21,006 bases of DNA from JAJRRH01 sp047638815 (GCA_047638815.1 JBLIMR010000049.1:1-21006), one strand, 5' to 3'; positions 1 through 7,440 are shown, numbered from the stretch's first letter. Made by a program: numbers and translations. The notes: generated from the letters alone by a model not told the origin.

Positions 1-11
1 GTTATGCAATG

Positions 12-31
12 GGCTGAGCTTTTGTCGAAGC
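12..31 (+). repeat. Degenerate CTGAGC...GTCGAAG intergenic element
   Basis: The sequence GGCTGAGC, six bases, then GTCGAAGC resembles a short element (CTGAGC-n-GTCGAAG) that I recall as scattered between genes in Flavobacteria and relatives. Two further imperfect copies lie near 3931-3950 and 5943-5961. It has no visible coding role. The assignment rests on recalled pattern similarity. Confidence 0.3.
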
Positions 32-138
32 ATTAAATTGCCGCTAGCTAAAGCTCAATTGCTTTATTAAATAATTTTGCTCCGTAGAAATTTTTAGGTA
101 CACAATTTTCCATCACACGGCAATTCGCAATCAACGAA

Positions 139-169
139 TCTCGTCCGAACGAGACTCTTTTCTTTTTTT
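139..169 (+). terminator. Possible rho-independent terminator (plus strand)
   Basis: A perfect 6-bp stem (TCTCGT at 139-144, ACGAGA at 149-154) with a 4-base loop is followed by a T-rich run at 157-169. The orientation would serve a plus-strand gene lying left of the window, because the gene to the right (269-1249) is on the minus strand. The stem is short, so this is tentative. Confidence 0.35.
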
Positions 170-268
170 GTCTATCCTCTTGTGTTTCGAGGCTTTAAAT
201 TAGACTCACCATCCCCCTAGTATTCAAAATTTCATGGTTCTACATTATGTTAAGCAGAAAGATTCAAA

Positions 269-1249
269 TTATTCTATTCCTAAATGTAATATTCGACCAC
301 CAGATTGATTCACTGGACTAGTACTTTTACCAATTACAACACCATCTTCTGGTGCATAAAAGTCTTTTATCTTTTGTCCAAAAACATCTCTAAGAATTGC
401 AACAGTATCTCCCTTTTTAACTTTTTCAAGCAGATTAGAATAGACGGTCATTAACCCGCCTTTGTCTGTATAGAGCCAATAAGACTTTTTACACATTATA
501 GTCTCCGTTTCCGCTGGAACTATCTCTTCTGATACCATGTCCAAATGACACAATACATTATGTATCCCTTCAACCCCACTTCTGATTAATTTTTTCTGAT
601 AAGTATTAGGATTTCCCACTTCCAATGTTATTGCAGGAATGCCCAATTCATCTGCGGCACCTCTAAGTGTTCCATCAGAAGGAGGATTATGAACAATGAT
701 CTGAGCATTTTGAAGTAACGCCAACTGATTAACTATTGGATGACTCATATCTGCCCGAACGTAGTAAGAATTTATCCTACCACCACTTGCGGTATGCAGA
801 TCCAACAGATAGTCAAAACTTTTAATTATTCTATCTATTATTCTGTAAGCATAAATTTCACTAATGCTACCATCTTCTTTCCCAGGCATGATGTGATTAA
901 GATCAACACCATCGTTAAAACGTCTTTGTTTTCTCATAAACGAAGGAACATTGGCTACGGGAACAGCAATAATATTACCGCGCAATTCCTCTACCTCCAG
1001 TTCATTAAATAATCTTTGAATAACAGGTATTCCATTAAGTTCATTACCATGAACGGCCGCTGTAATTCCTACAGTCGGTCCATCTTGTGCACCTCTAGCC
1101 ACCATTAATGGCACAGATATGGGGCAACCAAGTCCATCAGATACAATTTTGAGCCAAAAATATTTTATAGTGGATTTTGGAACATCATTTATATCAAATG
1201 ACTCTATTATTTCTATACTATTTATTGAATCTATCATTTGTGTAATCAA
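269..1249 (-). CDS. Succinylglutamate desuccinylase/aspartoacylase-family zinc hydrolase
   Basis: A 326-residue member of the AstE/AspA branch of M14-type zinc carboxypeptidases, which remove an acyl group from (or cleave an amide next to) an amino acid. Visible motifs are HGNE (H67, E70; zinc ligands), DLHTA (H152; third ligand), DLNHIMPG (about 116-123) and a likely catalytic glutamate in ITLEVG (about 207-212). The usual substrate-binding DLNR.FPG arginine is replaced by histidine. The C-terminal third (about 250-326) looks like the beta-rich domain of this family. The gene is last in a minus-strand operon: its start lies inside the preceding ATP-grasp gene (32-bp overlap), so the two are probably translationally coupled. 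A second ATG four codons in (1237) is an alternative start. A reversible partner role, hydrolysing the amide made by the upstream ligases, is inference. No signal peptide, so it is probably cytoplasmic. Confidence 0.88.
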   Translation of the reverse strand: MITQMIDSINSIEIIESFDINDVPKSTIKYFWLKIVSDGLGCPISVPLMVARGAQDGPTVGITAAVHGNELNGIPVIQRLFNELEVEELRGNIIAVPVANVPSFMRKQRRFNDGVDLNHIMPGKEDGSISEIYAYRIIDRIIKSFDYLLDLHTASGGRINSYYVRADMSHPIVNQLALLQNAQIIVHNPPSDGTLRGAADELGIPAITLEVGNPNTYQKKLIRSGVEGIHNVLCHLDMVSEEIVPAETETIMCKKSYWLYTDKGGLMTVYSNLLEKVKKGDTVAILRDVFGQKIKDFYAPEDGVVIGKSTSPVNQSGGRILHLGIE

Positions 1250-2228
1250 TTATTTTTTGAATGGTTTTTTTTATTAACGGCATTCCAGTCTGTTTCTCTG
1301 CTTGAGGAAAACCACCTATGCTCATTGTATTAACTTCTGAAATAACTCTTTTACCATCATCGTTAACTAGTGTGTCAACACCATAAATTAAAATACCTTG
1401 TTCTTTCATTATCGGTGCGATAATGGCAATTAAACTTTTTTCATGATCCGTTGCTTCTGATTTTACGGATTTACCACCTAAAGCAACATTGCATATCCAT
1501 GAATTATCTGGCGGTAATCGCAGGGAAGATGCCAATATTTCACCACCAATTACAATTATTCTTTTGTCCCCTTGATCTACGTTTTTCAAGAATGTCATCC
1601 CTAGATACCCCTCACCTTCCAGTGTTTGCTTAATCCCTCGCAAATACAGCGCCTTATCATGTATTTCTTTGCCATCATCAATAGTGTCTCCCGATATTTT
1701 TAATATTCCACGCCCTCCATATTCCCTTAACGGCTTTAGAACAATTGACTTGTTCTCAGAAAATGCCAGCACATCATGTACGGATTTGCATAGTTTTATC
1801 GGTGGGCAACATTCAGGGAAATTCAACATGAATGCCTTGCTGCTCGTATTAGTCATTCCCAAGGGTTCATTTACAAAGACTTTCTCAGGGCCATGACCTT
1901 TAATGAATTTCAAAAACTCATCAGTCACTGGCCTTGGGATTCTTAGCATAACCAAGTCATAATCACGAAAATCGACAATTTGTTGATTATCCACAAACAA
2001 ATCTCCGGACCTATCAAAATGGATTGATTCTGTTACCCTTTTCACCATTAGCTCGGTGGTCATTTGTTGATGAAAAAAATCATCATTTAATACATTACCT
2101 CTGCTTGAAATATCTAAATATTGACACTGGGGATGAGCTGCCATCTCCGAAGCAAGAGGGTACAATGAGTTCTCAGTAGAATGATTCGCATGATCTGTGA
2201 GAACAATAATTTTATAGCGCTTCATCAC
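1218..2228 (-). CDS. ATP-grasp ligase, glutathione synthetase (GshB)/RimK-like
   Basis: A 336-residue ATP-grasp protein. Family members join a carboxylate, through an acyl phosphate, to an amine. Evidence: an N-terminal pre-ATP-grasp Rossmann-like region (about 4-120, with RIPRP at 96-100); the ATP-binding strand and glycine loop KPLREYGGRG (165-174); GDKRIIVIGGE (220-230), matching the GshB DKR...GE strand; GVDTLV (283-288); and the metal-binding strand ISEVNTMSIGGF (296-307), equivalent to the LTEIN.TSP..I of GshB. The length is close to GshB (about 315). True glutathione synthetase is unlikely: no gamma-glutamylcysteine ligase is adjacent and the neighbours are another ATP-grasp-like gene and an aspartoacylase-type hydrolase. 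It overlaps the upstream gene by 4 bp and the downstream gene by 32 bp. The substrates are unknown. Confidence 0.88.
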   Translation of the reverse strand: MMKRYKIIVLTDHANHSTENSLYPLASEMAAHPQCQYLDISSRGNVLNDDFFHQQMTTELMVKRVTESIHFDRSGDLFVDNQQIVDFRDYDLVMLRIPRPVTDEFLKFIKGHGPEKVFVNEPLGMTNTSSKAFMLNFPECCPPIKLCKSVHDVLAFSENKSIVLKPLREYGGRGILKISGDTIDDGKEIHDKALYLRGIKQTLEGEGYLGMTFLKNVDQGDKRIIVIGGEILASSLRLPPDNSWICNVALGGKSVKSEATDHEKSLIAIIAPIMKEQGILIYGVDTLVNDDGKRVISEVNTMSIGGFPQAEKQTGMPLIKKTIQKIIDYTNDRFNK

Positions 2229-3661
2229 AACATAATTTCGTTTAGCAAAGTCATATCGTTATTAAGCGACTTGAATAATTTTTTTCTGAATTTACCTTTC
2301 GAATTGTACAAGTTAATGCACATTTTATCGATGGCAATCGTAGATAAAACCGTTTGCACATATGCTTCAATAAGGTCATCCAGGCCAATTCCTAAAGTAT
2401 TAAAATCCCTTCGGTCCATCAACATCAATCTGGTCGTGTCTGAATCCCACTCATTCTCACCTAATTTTATGGATAGATTAGTTCCAAGCATGGCCCAAGA
2501 ATCATTATCATCAGTTAATTCTGCTGCAAGAGGTTCTTCCGCTCTTCTTGAGTAAATACAGAGTGGTCTGATACCAGTTTCTGTACTACTAACCATCATT
2601 CGGATATCAGCTACATAGGTCGACCCCTTCTTTGTTGGCACGGTGCCTACATGATAAAACTTTCCTTCAGTGCCTCTTGAACTCCATGCGTAATTTCCAA
2701 TTAGACTTTGTACTATATACCTATCGTAATCAATATCCTCCGCCATAAAAGCTTCCAGCTCCTTCTCATTAGTGATCGTATAAACTCCTTGTCCTGCATT
2801 AGAATAAGGTACTTTCACCACAGCGTTGCCTCCCATTTTCCTAACCCATAACGGAATTTCTTCTTTGGATATATCCCACATGGTCTCAGGTGAATTTATT
2901 TTAAGTCCATAAGGTTCAAGTTCAGAATTGAAAAAGTCATATGCTTTGGCAGCGACCATTTTGTTTCTTCCTCCTGCTAAACACGCCACAATTGGGTTAA
3001 GAATCCGGGTTTTACAATGGAGCGGTATACGATTCCAGGGTTTTTGAGTGAGGTATTTAAAAACGGCTCTTATTGGTTGCCATTCCCCATCCTCTTTTAC
3101 ATGTATTATTTCGTTTTCAACCTTTATATGGCCATTTTCCTTTCCGTTATAGAAAGGAACCAAAAGAACATCTTCTTTGAAAACATCAGCAATTACTGCC
3201 GCATATCCAGAGGTTTCCATATGATTTTTATCATAAATAACTGCAAGTTTACCCTTCACGGCTGGCACACCTCTTTTAGGTTTGATATAAGGCTTGAATG
3301 TTCTTTCTACAAGAAGTCTATATGAACCGTCCTCCTTATTGTCATCAAGTAATGGCATCGACTTTTGACCAGATGGACATGAATTGTTTTCTATAACGAC
3401 CATTTGCCTATTACCGTTTTCAGAGGTGGCATTAAAAAGATCTGCCCCACTCCAAATAAAGTATTTACATTGATAAGATAAAAGCTCTCTCAATTTATCC
3501 ATATCTACCACTGGGTGCAGATGGCAATACCTCGATATTATCCTCTCTTTATCCAGATTCAGGAAGAAATTCACCATTGGATGAATAGTGGCGTTAAGTG
3601 CTTTTGGGTACCAGTGATCGGACCCCTTAAATGTACCCGGTTTTATAGATTTAGTTTCCAT
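2225..3661 (-). CDS. Large ATP-grasp-like protein, probable amide ligase of unknown substrate
   Basis: A 478-residue protein that I do not recognise by name. The core looks like an ATP-grasp fold: VVKVPYSNAGQGVYTI (281-296) has the lysine plus Gly-rich loop of the ATP-binding hairpin, and DIRMMVSS...CIYSRRAEEPL (352-378) resembles the D-R strand followed by an arginine-rich strand. An N-terminal stretch, VVIENNSCPSGQKSMP (88-103), recalls the E-N...PSG motif of circularly permuted ATP-grasp enzymes, so the fold order may be permuted. There is no signal peptide or membrane segment. It is the first gene of the operon (ATG at 3661). Its end overlaps the GshB-like gene by 4 bp, implying coupled synthesis. 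Two ligase-type genes in succession suggest stepwise assembly of a small peptide-like compound, which is inferred. Confidence 0.7.
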   Translation of the reverse strand: METKSIKPGTFKGSDHWYPKALNATIHPMVNFFLNLDKERIISRYCHLHPVVDMDKLRELLSYQCKYFIWSGADLFNATSENGNRQMVVIENNSCPSGQKSMPLLDDNKEDGSYRLLVERTFKPYIKPKRGVPAVKGKLAVIYDKNHMETSGYAAVIADVFKEDVLLVPFYNGKENGHIKVENEIIHVKEDGEWQPIRAVFKYLTQKPWNRIPLHCKTRILNPIVACLAGGRNKMVAAKAYDFFNSELEPYGLKINSPETMWDISKEEIPLWVRKMGGNAVVKVPYSNAGQGVYTITNEKELEAFMAEDIDYDRYIVQSLIGNYAWSSRGTEGKFYHVGTVPTKKGSTYVADIRMMVSSTETGIRPLCIYSRRAEEPLAAELTDDNDSWAMLGTNLSIKLGENEWDSDTTRLMLMDRRDFNTLGIGLDDLIEAYVQTVLSTIAIDKMCINLYNSKGKFRKKLFKSLNNDMTLLNEIML

Positions 3662-3887
3662 GGCTTAAATGTTGATTTTCGCGGTAAATATGTTTAATAA
3701 ATTGACATGCAAAGCCACTTTTATTCGAAAAAAAAATAAAATATTAACAATAGTTTGTAACCTCAAATATTGAGTTCGGCACCAATCATTTTTTAAATTT
3801 AAAAGTATCTATAAATAGACTTTTGTTCGTTGATAGTCATGTAACAAATCAACTTCAGATTTCCTTAACAAAGCCGATAAAGTATCC

Positions 3888-4010
3888 TTTATTGATGCAA
3901 AGTTGTATGATTTGGGCGTGCCAGGGAGCCTGTGCTGAGCCCAGGCGAAATTGATCGGGCTCTCCGCTATATCTATCTAAGAAAAAGCAGAAAGGATGCC
4001 ACTGCAACCC
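3888..4010 (+). repeat. Bacteroidota GGGCGT...CCGCTATAT intergenic repeat, near-complete copy
   Basis: The 32 bases at 3888-3919 (ending GGGCGT) match 26 of 32 positions of 15018-15049. Both copies continue, after a variable middle, into TCCGCTATAT (3962-3971 and 15070-15079). Here the element runs on through GAAAAAGCAGAAAGGATGCC to CACTGCAACCC. That is the kind of second half I recall for this repeat in other Bacteroidota, where a hairpin-like middle precedes 'GGATGCCGCTGC..CCC'. The variable middle holds a CTGAGC...GGCGAA element (3934-3948). Function unknown; it may be a non-autonomous mobile element or a transcribed structured element. Confidence 0.6.
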
Positions 4011-4263
4011 AGGAACCATTGAAATAAATAATAAAGCGAAATCACGACTATAGGAAGTAATTCCTCACGTGCTTCGAATTAAAGCCCGAAATGGTTTTTA
4101 TCATATACTTCTCCGATGAAATAGGTTTGTAGGTAATTATTCCCTGAGTTATAATATAACGGACAAAAAGAAACCGAGAGTAACTATTTACACTTACCAC
4201 CAGGGTTAAGCTTAATAACCTACATTAGCGGTGTATAAGCCCAACTTTTATAATTAAGGAAAA

Positions 4264-4293
4264 ATGGAACTGAATGCATTAATTATTACCTAA
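4264..4293 (+). other. Nine-codon upstream ORF with a Shine-Dalgarno-like AAGGA
   Basis: ATG at 4264 follows AAGGA (4256-4260) and encodes MELNALIIT before a TAA at 4291-4293, two bases before the ATG of the next gene. The purine-rich ribosome site therefore sits in front of the mini-ORF, not in front of the gene. Re-initiation from this leader is possible but unproven. Confidence 0.3.
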
Positions 4294-4295
4294 AT

Positions 4296-4694
4296 ATGAT
4301 AGAAAAGTCAATCAATTCAGAAGACATTATTCAAGTGGTGATAGGTGCCTCTGCATTAACCGTTCCTGTTGCTTTCTCTGAAGAATCATGGAGGCTTAGT
4401 GAAACCTTACCCCTATTTAATGTCATTTTCATTTTGTTCCTATCCTTGTTGTTCATTGGTCTATATTCAGTTCAAGGAATCTTTCAAGGTCACATTAAGC
4501 ATCGTTATTATATCCTCATAGCTCGAACAATAGTTGATTATGCTGTTACCCTTATTGTTGTTTTCATTATCCTTTTTGCACTTAACCGTATGCCAATATT
4601 CGATGATCCAATAGTTGCTATAAAAAGAGTCATATTACTTTCATTTCCAGCATCTATAGGTGGTGTAATTGTTGATGGTTTTGACAAAGAGTAA
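4296..4694 (+). CDS. Small integral membrane protein, DUF2391/TIGR02587-like
   Basis: A 132-residue hydrophobic protein with about four predicted membrane segments: roughly 10-28, 38-60, 72-98 and 108-126. The N-terminal half reads ASALTVPVAFSEESWRLSE, which I associate with the DUF2391 family of putative inner-membrane proteins; the similarity is from memory. Polar loops include the HIKHRYY stretch (about 69-75), and there is a short acidic C-terminus (DGFDKE). No catalytic motif is visible and no function is known. The gene stands alone, with more than 600 bp of gene-free DNA on each side. The start is chosen at the first ATG of the frame; a 9-codon ORF with a better ribosome site ends two bases upstream. 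Confidence 0.72.
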   Translation: MIEKSINSEDIIQVVIGASALTVPVAFSEESWRLSETLPLFNVIFILFLSLLFIGLYSVQGIFQGHIKHRYYILIARTIVDYAVTLIVVFIILFALNRMPIFDDPIVAIKRVILLSFPASIGGVIVDGFDKE

Positions 4695-5325
4695 GCTCAT
4701 TACAGGTCTAAATTATTAATTATTAATCAAAGTACCTTCAGAACCTTCAAAATGCAAAAAGATCGTGAGTTTTATTCACAACAAATAATCTTATTTCCGA
4801 CATTTTATGCTTACGCTATCATATGGAATTAAAGAAATTATTACACGAAAAATAGTGTCCTTCTAAAAGATGAACAAGATTTAAATCAATCCGTAAACTT
4901 ATTGCAGGATTAAATATAAAAACTGTAAACTATTTTCAGTATAGGTAATAGTTAACTGAACCATTTTCAGGAATTTATTACTCAAATCAAGCAAGACACA
5001 ATTATTGTAAATCAATATTTTTTTACAAACAGATATTTGACTCAAATGATCACTTTGTATTTGATTCCTCAACTCGATATATTAAAATTGTGGAGTCATT
5101 TTTTATGTAATATACTTTTGACCAAATAAAACCTATGAATTGTCCTAACTTAGCAAAAAATGATAACCATGATAGGTAGGTTCTTTCAACAAAGAAATTG
5201 ACCATTTAGCTTAGCAATCAGATCATGATATTTTTTAGAGATATTCCTGGTCAATGTTCGAAGTATAATCTTTGTACTATTATTATAAATGAAACAGGGC
5301 AAATCTAATATCACTAGCAAAAAAA
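4695..5325. other. 631-bp intergenic region, nothing recognisable
   Basis: Very AT-rich and without a convincing ORF. A 26-codon ORF starts at 4752 (MQKDREFYSQ...), too short and unsupported to call. TATAATCTTTG (5267-5277), about 50 bp before the AraC gene, is close to the Bacteroidota -7 consensus TAnnTTTG but carries one extra base and has no proper -33 TTG. I therefore do not call it a promoter. Confidence 0.5.
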
Positions 5326-5886
5326 ATGAAACTTCACATACAAAATATGGTTTGTCTTTGTTGCAAAAAAGTGGTTGCAATTGAGCTTGTTAATCTGGAT
5401 ATGATATATACCAGTCTCGAATTAGGCGAAGTACATTTACTCAAACCTATTACAAAAAAGCAAAGGAAACAACTTAAAAAAGTTCTTAATGAGTATGGAC
5501 TTAGATTGCTGAAAGATAAAGAGTCTATATTGGTGGAAAAGGTTGTCACAACCATCATAGATTTGATACATGATTCAGAACACTTACCACCTGTAAATTT
5601 CTCTGTTTATATTGCCAATCAATTAAATAAAGATTACCAAACCATCTCAGCTTTGTTTTCTAAAACCAAAGGTGTTACTATTGATCACTTTTTTATTCTT
5701 CATAAAATAGAAAGAGCAAAAGAACTGATAATGTATGATGAATTAAGCCTTACACAAATATCACACAAGTTGCATTACAGCAGTGTTGCACATTTATCCA
5801 ATCAATTTAAAAAAGTAACGGGTATGACGCCCACTTTTTTTAAGGGAATAAAAAACAAGAAGCGTATCCCACTAGAAGATCTATAG
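5326..5886 (+). CDS. Short AraC-family transcriptional regulator
   Basis: A 186-residue DNA-binding protein. The C-terminal part (about 85-175) is an AraC-type double helix-turn-helix. The first helix pair lies around FSVYIANQLNKDYQTISALF; the second lies around LSLTQISHKLHYSSVAHLSNQFKKVTGMTP, which contains the family signature ending in TG.TP..F. The N-terminal part (about 1-75) is short, not a sugar-binding cupin. It begins with MVCLCCKKVV, where a pair of cysteine positions sits as in heavy-metal-associated (HMA-like) domains, followed by a beta-alpha-beta-like pattern. This architecture of about 190 residues is common in Bacteroidota. It lies upstream of, and in the same direction as, the stress gene run starting at 6228, which it may control; that is inference. 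Confidence 0.85.
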   Translation: MKLHIQNMVCLCCKKVVAIELVNLDMIYTSLELGEVHLLKPITKKQRKQLKKVLNEYGLRLLKDKESILVEKVVTTIIDLIHDSEHLPPVNFSVYIANQLNKDYQTISALFSKTKGVTIDHFFILHKIERAKELIMYDELSLTQISHKLHYSSVAHLSNQFKKVTGMTPTFFKGIKNKKRIPLEDL

Positions 5887-6227
5887 TCAGGCTACTTTTA
5901 ACCCAAATAGTTCATAATACCTTTTTTAATCAGTGCGCTCTTGTGCTGAGCGGTAGTCAAAGAAAGTCTAACGAAATAAAGGCTGAAAGCACAATAAAAT
6001 CGAGTGCTTTGTTGAGTAGGCCTAGCTTAAGCAAACCTGACGAACTTATGTGCAGTGAAACAATTGATTTTGCTATGATTTTAGAATGGAATAGAATTTC
6101 TAATGAACTATTTGGGTTTAACTAATCATGTAAACCTTATACCTAATTGTGTAATGCACATGGTAGAATAAGGACGCACCTTTGTAAAGCAATGAAAATT
6201 CTTTTGTTGTGTAAATTCCTATTCAAT
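5887..6227. other. 341-bp intergenic region with inverted repeat and short element
   Basis: It contains a perfect 16-bp inverted repeat with arms 187 bp apart (5900-5915 and 6103-6118) and a CTGAGCGGTAGTCAAAG element (5945-5961). A 60-codon frame at 5943-6125 begins inside that element and shows no protein-like features, so it is not called. The promoter of the BON-domain gene is presumably in the right half, but no clear consensus is visible. Confidence 0.5.
5900..6118. repeat. Perfect 16-bp inverted repeat flanking 187 bp
   Basis: The left arm AACCCAAATAGTTCAT (5900-5915) is the exact reverse complement of the right arm ATGAACTATTTGGGTT (6103-6118). Complementarity stops abruptly on both sides. 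Both arms, read outward on opposite strands, translate as ELFG followed shortly by a stop (ELFGFN on plus, ELFGLKVA on minus). They may therefore be remnants of two related gene ends or the ends of a small mobile element. No flanking target duplication is evident. Confidence 0.5.
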
Positions 6228-6899
6228 ATGAAAACTAATCAAGAATTACAAAAAGATGTGCAAAACGCAATAAAATGGGAGCGATCAATGCACGCAGCTG
6301 AAATTGGTGTCACTGCCAAAGATGGGGTTGTTACATTATCGGGAACAGTAGACAGTTATGCCAAGAAATTAAATGCTCAACGTGCAACAAAAAATGTAGT
6401 CGGTGTAAAAGCCATAACAGAAGGCATCATCGTTGACTATGGGAATTCCTTCAGAAAGAATGATACTGAAATAGCTGGTGATGTGCTTAATATATGGAAA
6501 AACAACAAGGAAATCTCAGCAGACGAATTTAAGGTAAGAGTTGAAGCCGGTTGGGTTACTCTAGAAGGTGAAGTCGCATCGAAATATCAAGAAGAAGCTC
6601 CCGAAAAAGCGATAAAATATCTTACAGGGGTTAAAGGAATTACCAATGAAATAAAAGTAAAACACCCTTTAAAAGACGTTCTGGAGCAAAAAGCTGTTGA
6701 ACAGGCATTGAAACGTAATTGGTCCATTAATTCGAATGATATACAAGTCTCAGTCAATCATAGTAAAGTTAAGCTTACAGGATTAGTTCATTCATTATAT
6801 CAAAAAGATGAGGCTGGTCGTTTGGCTTGGAATGCTCCAGGTGTATTGTCCGTTGACAATGAATTGGCTGTCGCGTATGATTTAGCGTCAATTTATTAA
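6228..6899 (+). CDS. Protein of three BON domains (OsmY/YgaU-type stress protein)
   Basis: A 223-residue protein built of three consecutive BON domains (about 4-70, 77-145 and 150-220 from this start). Each shows the pattern of a helix, a 'V.V..G.V.L.G.V.S' beta pair, a helix and a 'GV..I.NEI.V' ending: GVVTLSGTVDSY, WVTLEGEVASKY, KVKLTGLVHSLY. BON domains bind membranes or ligands and are typical of osmotic and general stress proteins. The open frame extends 27 codons upstream to 6147, but the ATG at 6228 gives the usual family N-terminus (MKTNQELQKDVQNAIKW); the extension has no domain match. No signal peptide from this start, so it is probably cytoplasmic. It heads a plus-strand run with Dps and HPF; 18 bp separate it from the next gene. 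Confidence 0.88.
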   Translation: MKTNQELQKDVQNAIKWERSMHAAEIGVTAKDGVVTLSGTVDSYAKKLNAQRATKNVVGVKAITEGIIVDYGNSFRKNDTEIAGDVLNIWKNNKEISADEFKVRVEAGWVTLEGEVASKYQEEAPEKAIKYLTGVKGITNEIKVKHPLKDVLEQKAVEQALKRNWSINSNDIQVSVNHSKVKLTGLVHSLYQKDEAGRLAWNAPGVLSVDNELAVAYDLASIY

Positions 6900-6917
6900 T
6901 TTTATAAAGTAGAACAA

Positions 6918-7178
6918 ATGGAAAAGAAAGAAAAAAATACGTCTTTAATGACTTTACCCAAATCTCAAAATGAAGTGAAGATTGCAAATCACAAATTAGC
7001 CGCACATCATTTACGCGCTGCCGCAAAGAAACACTTAGATGCAGCAAAGCATTATGAAGAAGAAAAACCAAAAAAGGCCGCACAAAATGAAATTGACGCT
7101 CGTGACCATATAGTTATTGTAAAAAATGCCTTGCAAAAAGATGCACATCAATATGTCATTAAAGGTTATCCTGTTTAG
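6918..7178 (+). CDS. Small Lys/His/Ala-rich helical protein of unknown function
   Basis: An 86-residue basic protein that I do not recognise as a named family. The centre (about 20-75) is strongly helical and low in complexity. Alanine, lysine and histidine recur at near-heptad spacing (HKLAAHHLRAAAKKHLDAAKHY, then EEEKPKKAAQNEIDARDH), which suggests a helical hairpin or coiled coil that could bind nucleic acid or a partner protein. There is no signal peptide or membrane segment. It is 18 bp after the BON gene and 55 bp before the next small gene, so it probably shares their transcript and a stress-related role; that is inference from position. Confidence 0.7.
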   Translation: MEKKEKNTSLMTLPKSQNEVKIANHKLAAHHLRAAAKKHLDAAKHYEEEKPKKAAQNEIDARDHIVIVKNALQKDAHQYVIKGYPV

Positions 7179-7233
7179 AAAATTATTAAAGCATCACTAT
7201 TTCAACAAGTGCTTTTATTTAAATATATAATCA

Positions 7234-7440
7234 ATGAATCAACAAGATGTGCTTAATAAAAGAATCTTCTTAGCGACCTCTAAAATTTATGAAGAGTTTC
7301 CTGAGCTAATCAAATATTTGGATGAAATTCCAGCTCATGTTTCAACGGCCCCAGGTCAAGGATCGGACAATAGTGGGTTGATTGAATATTTAAACACCCT
7401 AAATAAATTATTAGAAACATACCATCAAAAGAATATTTAG
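7234..7440 (+). CDS. Small conserved-looking protein of unknown function
   Basis: A 68-residue ORF with an amphipathic N-terminal helix (about 4-28, ending KYLDEIP), a Gly/Ser linker with APGQGSDNSG (about 39-48) and a C-terminal helix (about 49-66, LIEYLNTLNKLLETYHQK). The helix-loop-helix layout and coding-like composition make it credible despite its size. I do not recognise a family. It sits inside the stress gene run, 55 bp after and 58 bp before its neighbours. The start is the only ATG near the frame's beginning. Confidence 0.65.
   Translation: MNQQDVLNKRIFLATSKIYEEFPELIKYLDEIPAHVSTAPGQGSDNSGLIEYLNTLNKLLETYHQKNI

Larger units (their letters stand above)
3662..4295. other. 634-bp intergenic region, divergent promoters expected
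   Basis: The region separates the minus-strand ATP-grasp operon from the plus-strand membrane-protein gene, so promoters for both must lie here. I found no clear TTG-n-TAnnTTTG Bacteroidota promoter. It holds a 5-bp dyad (CTCAA-ATA-TTGAG, 3762-3774), the degenerate intergenic repeat at 3888-4010, and a 9-codon upstream ORF at 4264-4293. Nothing else is recognisable. Confidence 0.6.

Noticed and set aside
740..1012. 90-codon plus-strand ORF inside the AstE-type gene
   Set aside because: Antisense shadow of a well-supported gene; composition is not protein-like.
1218..2228. Calling the ATP-grasp ligase true glutathione synthetase (gshB)
   Set aside because: Motifs are GshB-like, but the partner genes are a second ATP-grasp-like protein and a desuccinylase-type hydrolase; no GshA is nearby.
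5267..5277. TATAATCTTTG as a Bacteroidota -7 promoter box for the AraC gene
   Set aside because: Spacing inside the box is one base too long (TAnnnTTTG) and no TTG is at the -33 position.
5943..6125. 60-codon plus-strand ORF between the AraC and BON genes
   Set aside because: It begins inside a dispersed CTGAGC element and overlaps one arm of an inverted repeat; no protein-like pattern, no ribosome site.
6147..6227. 27-codon upstream extension of the BON protein
   Set aside because: The extension has no domain match, and the ATG at 6228 gives the typical family N-terminus; kept as an alternative start only.
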